Shown here: positions 58,837-64,000 of the stretch, piece after piece | How positions within the stretch are numbered: the stretch's first letter is position 1 | Layout: each line of letters opens with the position of its first letter | Source of the DNA: Kribbella pittospori | GTDB taxonomy: Bacteria; Actinomycetota; Actinomycetes; Propionibacteriales; Kribbellaceae | Length of the DNA stretch: 64,000 nucleotides | NCBI RefSeq assembly: GCF_004331465.1 | Contig: NZ_SJKB01000003.1 | Coordinates: 310,001 to 374,000, forward strand | Direction of reading: 5' to 3' | The notes under the pieces: model-generated | What the model was told of the DNA's origin: nothing | Databases searched by the model: none | What the model saw: the letters and a program-made list of their open reading frames with translations, nothing else | Position numbers and translations under genes: made by a program

Positions 58837-61587
58837 CTAGCCGGTCAACGGATCGGCGGCTGGGCGGAGTTGGCGGCGGGAAGTGATGCCTAGTTTGGTG
58901 AAGACCTTGCGGAGGTGCCATTCGACGGTGTGCTGGCTGAGGAAGAGTTTGGCGCCGATCTCGGCGTTGGTGAGGCCGGTGCCGGCCAGTTCGGCGATGT
59001 GGGCTTCCTGCGGGGTCAGGCCGTCGGCGGCGCGGCGCGTCACGCCGTTGACGACCTCGCCGGTGGCCGCGAGCTCCGCGCGTGCTCGCTCGACGAAGGC
59101 GTCGGCGCCGGCCGCGGTGAACATCTCGTACGCCGTGCGGAGGTGGGTGCGAGCGTCCTGGCGACGGCCCTCCCGGCGCAGCCATTCGCCGTACAGCAGA
59201 TGGGTCCGGGCGAGGTCCACCCGGGCACGGCTCCGGCCGAGGAGCGCGATGGCCTCCTCATAGTCGGCCTCCGGATCAGCCGCCATCACCGCGCGCGAGC
59301 GGGCGAGCAGACCGAGGGCCCAGTTGGTGCCGCTGGCTCGCGCCATCTCGGACAGCCGGCCGAAGGCGTCCGAAGCGAGGTCTGCCCGGTCGCACCGAGT
59401 GGCGGATTCCACCAGCTCCGACAGAGCCCAGTTGGCGATGCCGAGGTCTTTCGGATCCTCGGTGGCGGCCTGTGCGAACTCGAGCGCCTCCGGGTAGCGG
59501 GCGAGTCCGTTCATCAGGAACGAACCGACCCACTGCGTGAAGGACATCCCGCCGCCTTCGCCGCGCGCCCTCACATCCTCCAGACTCGCCGCGATCAGCG
59601 GGGTGGCCTTGGCCACATCGCCCCGCCAGACCGTCAGGCCGAGCGTGCCGTACGGCGCCAGGCCGAGCCCGGTCGCGTCGGAGATCGTCCGGATCTCGGC
59701 CACGAGCGACGTGGCCGCAGCGAACTCCCCGGCGAACAGATGCAGGAACACCCGCGAGTTCAGCACCAGCGGGAGCCCGGCGAGATCGCCGAACTCGCGG
59801 GCGATCCGGATGTGCCGGGCGGTCAGCACATCCCAGTACTCGTCGTCCCAGAGAACCACCGCATAACGTGCGGCCAGCCACAGCCAGCGCAGATCGTCCG
59901 GCTGGGCGCGTTGCTCGTCGGCGAACGCCCGGAGCGCCTCCCGAGCCAACGGGACCGCCGCCGCGTACCCGTCGGTGTACATGACCGCCTCGGTCTCCAG
60001 CAGCAGGTCGTGCTTCCGGCGGGTCGTCGGCGGTGGTGCTGTGCGAGCGGCCTGCGACACATCGGTCTGGACGGAGCCCGGGGCGAGGCGGCCCGCGAAC
60101 ATCGCAGCCATCATCGCGTCGAGGTAGGTGTCGCGGGCGAGATCGGCGTCCAGCGGCTCGATCCGCTGGGCCGCGTCGAGCAGCAGATGGACCGAGTCCG
60201 CAGTGTGACCGGAGGCGAACCCGATCTGTGCCCGGAGCAGGTTCACCTGAGCAGAGTGGAGCGCGCTGACCGAGACTTCGTCAGCGGTGACGAGCAGCTT
60301 CAGCGCCGTCTCGAACGCGCCCGCCCCGAGGGTGACCTGCGCCGCGGTGACGGCGCGTTGCGCGCGCAGGGCCGGATCCGGGGTCAGCTCGGTCGCTCGC
60401 TGCAGGAACGCGGCCGTGGCCGCGACACCGCCGCGGCGCTGCGCCCGGTCGGCGGAGCTGATGAGTTCAGCGGCGATGTCCTCGTCCGGCCCGTCCGCTC
60501 CGTTGGCGCGGTGCCAGGCGCGCCGGTCGGGATCGTAGCCAGGGTCGATCGCCCCGGCGATGGCCTGATGGACCTCGCGACGATCGGCCGAGGTCGCCGC
60601 CCGGTATGACGCCGATCGCACCAACGGATGCCGGAACCGCACCCGGCGACCGATCTCGAACAGCCCAGCCGTCTCAGCCGGCCCAGCAGCACTCACTGGG
60701 ATCCCGAGGATCCCGAGCGCCCGGAGCAACAGCGGTACGTCGCCAACCGGCTCGGCTGCCGCGGTGAGGAGCAGCTTCTGCGTCTCCGGCGGAAGCGCCC
60801 GCAGTCGCTGTGCGAAGTTCTGCTCGATCTGACTCGCGAGCGGCCGGGCATCCGGACGCTCGAAGCCACCGGCCAGCTCGGCAGCCGACAATCCGTGAGG
60901 CAGCTCCAACAGCGCCAGCGGGTTGCCGCGGGTCTCGGCCACGATCCGGTCCCGGACATGCTCGTCGAGCCGCCCCGGCACCACGGAGTCGAGGAGCGCG
61001 CTCGCATCAGGGTCCGACAACCGCCCGACGATCAACTCCGGGAGCCCGCGCCATTCAGGACCGGTCACAGGCTCGCGTACGGCGAACACCAGCCCGATGC
61101 GATCCGCGAACAGGCGGCGAGCGACGAACGTGAGCGCTTGCGCCGAGGCTTGGTCGAGCCACTGTGCGTCGTCGATCACGCACAGGAGTGGCTTCTGGTC
61201 GGAGGCCTCGGCCAGCAGACTCAGCGCCGCCGCGCCGACCAGAAACCGGTCCGGTGGGCCACCTGCCTCGAGGCCGAACGCGACGGCGAGCGCCTCGCGC
61301 TGCGGGCGGGGCAGCTGATCGACGTGGTCCAGCAGCGGCAGGCACAACTGGTGCAGACCGGCGAACGGAAGCTCCATCTCGGCCTCGACGCCCGCAGCCC
61401 GGGCAACCCGGCACTCGCCGGCGTGGCCGGCCAGATAGTCGAGCAGTGCGGACTTCCCGATACCCGCCTCGCCCCGGACGACCAGGACTTGGCCCTGACC
61501 GGAACGCACTCCGGCCGCCACTCGATCCAGTTGGGCACACTCAGCCCGCCGCCCGCGCAGCTCCTGAGCCGCCCCGCCGATCGTCAC
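58837..61587 (-). CDS. LuxR-family regulator with N-terminal AAA ATPase (LAL type)
   Basis: 916 residues from a GTG. Walker A is GEAGIGKS at about 39-46 (after RGRRAECAQLDRVAAGV), Walker B VIDDAQWLD. A long TPR-like helical middle covers about 300-840. The C-terminal LuxR HTH is GLTPQEAHIAELAGTGLTNAEIGAKLFLSQHTVEWHLRKVFTKLGI. LAL proteins activate carbon-use or secondary-metabolite genes on binding an effector or partner. It is transcribed toward NDH-2 and lies beside the ECF41-like gene, but I see no clear evidence which genes it controls. Confidence 0.9.
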   Translation of the reverse strand: MTIGGAAQELRGRRAECAQLDRVAAGVRSGQGQVLVVRGEAGIGKSALLDYLAGHAGECRVARAAGVEAEMELPFAGLHQLCLPLLDHVDQLPRPQREALAVAFGLEAGGPPDRFLVGAAALSLLAEASDQKPLLCVIDDAQWLDQASAQALTFVARRLFADRIGLVFAVREPVTGPEWRGLPELIVGRLSDPDASALLDSVVPGRLDEHVRDRIVAETRGNPLALLELPHGLSAAELAGGFERPDARPLASQIEQNFAQRLRALPPETQKLLLTAAAEPVGDVPLLLRALGILGIPVSAAGPAETAGLFEIGRRVRFRHPLVRSASYRAATSADRREVHQAIAGAIDPGYDPDRRAWHRANGADGPDEDIAAELISSADRAQRRGGVAATAAFLQRATELTPDPALRAQRAVTAAQVTLGAGAFETALKLLVTADEVSVSALHSAQVNLLRAQIGFASGHTADSVHLLLDAAQRIEPLDADLARDTYLDAMMAAMFAGRLAPGSVQTDVSQAARTAPPPTTRRKHDLLLETEAVMYTDGYAAAVPLAREALRAFADEQRAQPDDLRWLWLAARYAVVLWDDEYWDVLTARHIRIAREFGDLAGLPLVLNSRVFLHLFAGEFAAATSLVAEIRTISDATGLGLAPYGTLGLTVWRGDVAKATPLIAASLEDVRARGEGGGMSFTQWVGSFLMNGLARYPEALEFAQAATEDPKDLGIANWALSELVESATRCDRADLASDAFGRLSEMARASGTNWALGLLARSRAVMAADPEADYEEAIALLGRSRARVDLARTHLLYGEWLRREGRRQDARTHLRTAYEMFTAAGADAFVERARAELAATGEVVNGVTRRAADGLTPQEAHIAELAGTGLTNAEIGAKLFLSQHTVEWHLRKVFTKLGITSRRQLRPAADPLTG

Positions 61588-61639
61588 GAATCACCACCCC
61601 TCACCTGAGGCTAGTGCCCTTCGCCGATCGACGACAGCG

Positions 61640-61679
61640 AACCCCTTGGATGTCTCAGATCCGCGATCTGCTAGGGGTT
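61640..61679 (-). terminator. Two-tier terminator hairpin downstream of the ECF41-like sigma gene
   Basis: The outer arms AACCCCT (61640-61646) and AGGGGTT (61673-61679) and the inner CAGATC-CGC-GATCTG (61656-61670) are perfectly complementary. It lies just after the sigma stop, so no C-terminal SnoaL part follows. Confidence 0.65.
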
Positions 61680-61684
61680 TGGCA

Positions 61685-62314
61685 TCAACTTGCCTGCGCA
61701 GCGAGGTCCGCGGTGAGGAGTCGTTCGAGGCCGGCCAGCTCGCCGGCGACGGACGCCAACGCCAAGGCGCGACGGAGCCGATCGTGTGCCGCCGGGGTGA
61801 CCGGATGGCGCCGGTCCGACGACAGCCGGTCGCGGGCGCGCTTCACGAGCTGCCGCGCGTTCGGCGCTCCGATGTGCAGCGTCTCGGCGATCTCGCGGTA
61901 CGGGTACTCGAAGCCTTCCCGGAGTACATAGGTGGCGCGTTCCGCGGGTGACAGTCGTTCCAGCAGGAGTCGTACGGCGTGGTCGACGGCCTCTCGGCGT
62001 TCGATCACCGCGTGGGGATCGACACCGCCCTCCGCGGTCTCCTCGGACAGCCACGGGGCGACGTAGGTCTCGTGCCGGTGCCGGGCGGACTGGACGACGT
62101 TGAGGGCGAGCCGGCAGGTCGCGGTGGCGAGGAACGCAGCGGGGTCGGCGACCGCGGCCCGGTCGGTGCGCTGCCAGCGCAGCCAGACGTCCTGCACGAG
62201 GTCCTCGGCCTCGTGCACGTTGCCGACGATCCGGTACGCGATCCGGAACAGGCGTGGGCGGAGCCGGACGAAGTCCGACACCGCTTGATCGAGAGTGGCG
62301 GTCTGCGTACTCAC
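61685..62314 (-). CDS. ECF41/SigJ-like sigma factor lacking the SnoaL-like C-terminal domain
   Basis: 209 residues from a GTG with AAGGAG 9 nt upstream; an ATG at 62413 is far upstream without support. Region 2 is LRPRLFRIAYRIVGNVHEAEDLVQDVWLRWQR, and region 4 has LERLSPAERATYVLREGFEYPYREIAETLHIGAPNARQLVKRARDRL, both close to ECF41. ECF41 members normally carry about 100 further residues of SnoaL-like fold that tune activity; here the protein stops after RALALASVAGELAGLERLLTADLAAQAS, where that domain begins. A hairpin follows, so this is not a frameshift. Five ECF41-type promoters in the window are likely targets. Confidence 0.85.
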   Translation of the reverse strand: MSTQTATLDQAVSDFVRLRPRLFRIAYRIVGNVHEAEDLVQDVWLRWQRTDRAAVADPAAFLATATCRLALNVVQSARHRHETYVAPWLSEETAEGGVDPHAVIERREAVDHAVRLLLERLSPAERATYVLREGFEYPYREIAETLHIGAPNARQLVKRARDRLSSDRRHPVTPAAHDRLRRALALASVAGELAGLERLLTADLAAQAS

Positions 62315-62432
62315 GTCGGGGGGCTCCTTCAGTCGTCGCTGGGGGCTTGCGAAGGACTCCTGACACCGTCCCCGAAGGACCGTGGCCGGCGCGCCCTGGA
62401 AGTCCGTGGTCAAGTCCGTGGTCTCCCTGGGG

Positions 62433-62463
62433 TGTCACAGGCGCGACCGCTGTGCGGTCATAG
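62433..62463 (+). promoter_or_regulatory. ECF41-type promoter of the GNAT gene
   Basis: TGTCACA (62433-62439), exactly 16 nt, GGTCATAG (62456-62463), 36 bp before the start codon. The rest of the 185-bp sigma-GNAT gap shows no gene. Confidence 0.75.
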
Positions 62464-62499
62464 GAGTGCCGACCGGTTCCGTGAGCCCAGGAGCGTGAG

Positions 62500-63048
62500 A
62501 TGAAGCCGACGATCGAGACCGACCGACTGGTGATCAGGCCGTGGCGCGACGCCGACGTGCCGGACGCGTTGGTCATCTACGGCGACGAACAGGTGACCCG
62601 CTGGTTGACACCGGCCATGAGCCGGATTCCGGACGAGCCGACCATGCGGGAGGTCCTGCACGACTGGGCGGCCCAGGACGTGGCGCCGGCCAGTCACTGG
62701 GCGGTCGAACTGCGTGAGTCCGGGCGAGTCATCGGCGGAGTGGCTCTGCTCCGGCTGGAGCCGTGGCAGGACCTCGAGGTCGGCTGGCAGCTCGCCCGTA
62801 CGGCGTGGGGTCACGGCTACGCCTTTGAGGCAGGGGAGGCGGTGGCCCGCTGGTCGATGCACAAGGCGGACGTCGAGGAGCTGTTCGCCCTGGTCAACCC
62901 GAAGAACGCCCGCGCCGCGGCCACGGCTGAGCGGATCGGGATGGAGCCGATCGGGGAGACGGACCAGTACCACCACCAGCGGCTGAGTCTGTACCGCCTC
63001 CGCCACGACGATCTCGCCTACCGCGACGACGACTCCTCGGCGGTGTGA
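62500..63048 (+). CDS. GNAT-family acetyltransferase (RimJ/RimL type)
   Basis: 182 residues. The opening ETDRLVIRPWRDADVPD and the core GRVIGGVALLRLEPWQDLEVGWQLARTAWGHGYAFEAGEAVARW are typical of RimJ/RimL-like N-acetyltransferases; FALVNPKNARAAATAERIGM is the C-terminal motif. The substrate may be a protein N-terminus or a small molecule. It diverges from the ECF41-like gene and is preceded by an ECF41-type promoter. CCAGGAGCGTGAG provides the ribosome site. Confidence 0.85.
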   Translation: MKPTIETDRLVIRPWRDADVPDALVIYGDEQVTRWLTPAMSRIPDEPTMREVLHDWAAQDVAPASHWAVELRESGRVIGGVALLRLEPWQDLEVGWQLARTAWGHGYAFEAGEAVARWSMHKADVEELFALVNPKNARAAATAERIGMEPIGETDQYHHQRLSLYRLRHDDLAYRDDDSSAV

Positions 63049-63058
63049 CTGAGTAGAC

Positions 63059-63089
63059 AGTCACAGATCGGTGTCCCGCGTGGTCCTAG
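63059..63089 (+). promoter_or_regulatory. ECF41-type promoter of the flavoprotein gene
   Basis: AGTCACA (63059-63065), exactly 16 nt, GGTCCTAG (63082-63089), between the GNAT stop and the flavoprotein start. Confidence 0.75.
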
Positions 63090-63126
63090 CTGGTGAGACC
63101 ACCGCCTGCAACGCGAGGAGATTGCG

Positions 63127-64000
63127 ATGAGTACCACCGAACAGCAGATCGCCACGTCCGTCCTGGTGATCGGATCCGGTGGTGGCGGTCTGCGGGCCGC
63201 GATCGAGCTGGCCGAGCAAGGCGTCGAGGTCCTCGTCCTCGGCAAGCGCCCACGGTCGGACGCCCACACCTCGCTGGCCGCCGGCGGGATCAACGCGGCA
63301 CTGGCCACGATGGACCCGGAAGACACCTGGCAGCAGCACGCGGCCGACACGCTGCAGGAGAGCTATCTGCTGGCGAACCCGATCACGGTGCAGATCGTCA
63401 CGGAGGGTGCGGCCCGTGGCATCGAGGACCTCGAGCGGTACGGCATGCCGTTCGCCCGCGAGGCCGACGGCCGGATCTCGCAGCGGTTCTTCGGCGCCCA
63501 CACGTACCGGCGGACCGCGTTCGCCGGCGACTACACCGGCCTGGAGATCCAGCGGACCCTGGTCAATCGCGCGGTCCAGCTCGGCGTCCCGATCCTCGAC
63601 ACCGTCTACGTCACCCGCATCCTGGTCCGTGACAACACCGTCTTCGGCGCCTACGGGTTCGACCTCACCACTGGTCGGCGCTACGTCATCCACGCGGACG
63701 CGGTCATCCTCGCCGCGGGCGGTCACACCCGCATCTGGCGGCGTACGTCGTCCCGTCGCGACGAGAACACCGGTGACTCGTTCCGCCTGGCGGTCCTTGC
63801 CGGAGGCAAGATCCGTGACCCCGAGCTCGTCCAGTTCCACCCGTCCGGCCTGCTCGAGCCCGAGAACGCCGCCGGCACGCTCGTTTCCGAGGCGGCCCGG
63901 GGCGAGGGCGGTCAGCTGCGGAACGCACTGGGCGAGCGGTTCATGGCGCGCTACGACGCCGAGCGGATGGAGCTGTCGACCCGGGATCGAGTCGCACTGG
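63127..64000 (+). CDS. FAD-dependent succinate dehydrogenase/fumarate reductase/L-aspartate oxidase-type flavoprotein, 3' end outside window
   Basis: 291 residues are visible, open to the window edge. The FAD loop is SVLVIGSGGGGLRAAIELAEQG; SDAHTSLAAGGINAAL is the family FAD-contact box; ILAAGGHTRIWRRTSS and ELVQFHPSGLLEPENAAGTLVSEAARGEGGQL with STRDRVAL form the dicarboxylate site of SdhA/FrdA/NadB relatives. The next gene is not visible, so a partner iron-sulfur subunit cannot be judged. An ECF41-type promoter lies directly upstream. AACGCGAGGAG precedes the ATG. Confidence 0.85.
   Translation, partial: MSTTEQQIATSVLVIGSGGGGLRAAIELAEQGVEVLVLGKRPRSDAHTSLAAGGINAALATMDPEDTWQQHAADTLQESYLLANPITVQIVTEGAARGIEDLERYGMPFAREADGRISQRFFGAHTYRRTAFAGDYTGLEIQRTLVNRAVQLGVPILDTVYVTRILVRDNTVFGAYGFDLTTGRRYVIHADAVILAAGGHTRIWRRTSSRRDENTGDSFRLAVLAGGKIRDPELVQFHPSGLLEPENAAGTLVSEAARGEGGQLRNALGERFMARYDAERMELSTRDRVAL

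Noticed and set aside
63044..63060. Leftward AGTCACA near the GNAT stop as a sixth ECF41-type promoter
   Set aside because: No GTCNTAG-like element at 16 nt on that strand.
1..64000. CRISPR arrays, tRNA genes, insertion sequences, prophage
   Set aside because: No regularly spaced repeats, tRNA-like folds, transposase or phage structural genes were seen on either strand.

Overview
The window is high-GC, tightly packed actinobacterial chromosome. Gene ends often touch or overlap by 1-4 nt, GTG starts are common, -10-like hexamers often sit 6-7 nt before a start codon (leaderless style), and a mycothiol-dependent isomerase is present. Protein content and style fit Nocardioidaceae, most likely Kribbella; that genus call is inference. 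I see no tRNA, rRNA, IS element, prophage or CRISPR array, and no gene-free stretch over 300 bases.

Layout. 1-4.07 kb: luciferase-like monooxygenase (cut by the window edge), DUF2278 protein, mycothiol-type isomerase, and a three-gene operon of a secreted protein, a cytochrome-b-like membrane protein and a Rieske protein. 4.07-10.8 kb: IclR-controlled catabolic island with an amidohydrolase diverging from CoA-transferase, citryl-CoA-lyase-like, LigB, LigA and quinone-oxidoreductase-like genes. 10.8-13.7 kb: MFS exporter, TetR regulator and serine hydrolase sharing one operator type. 13.7-19.0 kb: an intracellular subtilase diverging from a TPR-CHAT protease, followed by an ECF sigma factor and a small soluble partner; this is a candidate protease-controlled signalling system. 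19.0-28.7 kb: PhoX-like phosphatase, DUF2975/HTH pair, APH(3')-like kinase, lipoprotein, AlaX editing protein, alpha/beta hydrolase, NmrA-like protein, two Gfo/Idh/MocA oxidoreductases, an SDR and its TetR. 28.8-38.3 kb: glycan-utilisation locus (secreted GH29-like enzyme, ROK regulator, sugar ABC importer, GH36 alpha-galactosidase). 38.3-41.5 kb: ArsR/SRPBCC pair, acetyltransferase, DHFR-like reductase, DUF4037 protein. 41.6-56.7 kb: PucR regulator plus two divergent operons that together look like a D-amino-acid/peptide scavenging system: Dpp-type uptake, D-aminoacylase, SxxK hydrolases, and N-succinylamino acid racemase with GNAT and M20 partners. 56.7-64 kb: nucleotidyltransferase, NDH-2, LuxR-type LAL regulator, a truncated ECF41-like sigma factor, acetyltransferase and a flavoprotein cut by the window end.

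Three things stand out. (1) Five promoters share a rigid motif, (T/A)GTCACA-N16-(T/G)GTCNTRR, typical of ECF41/SigJ sigma factors. They precede NDH-2, GNAT and flavoprotein genes beside the ECF41-like gene, and a divergent alpha/beta hydrolase-NmrA pair about 38 kb away. (2) The racemase-GNAT-M20 trio with overlapping ends matches the known N-succinyl route for converting D- to L-amino acids, here linked to peptide import and D-specific hydrolases. (3) The TPR-CHAT/S8/ECF module carries a repeated promoter-like sequence and a structured intergenic element.
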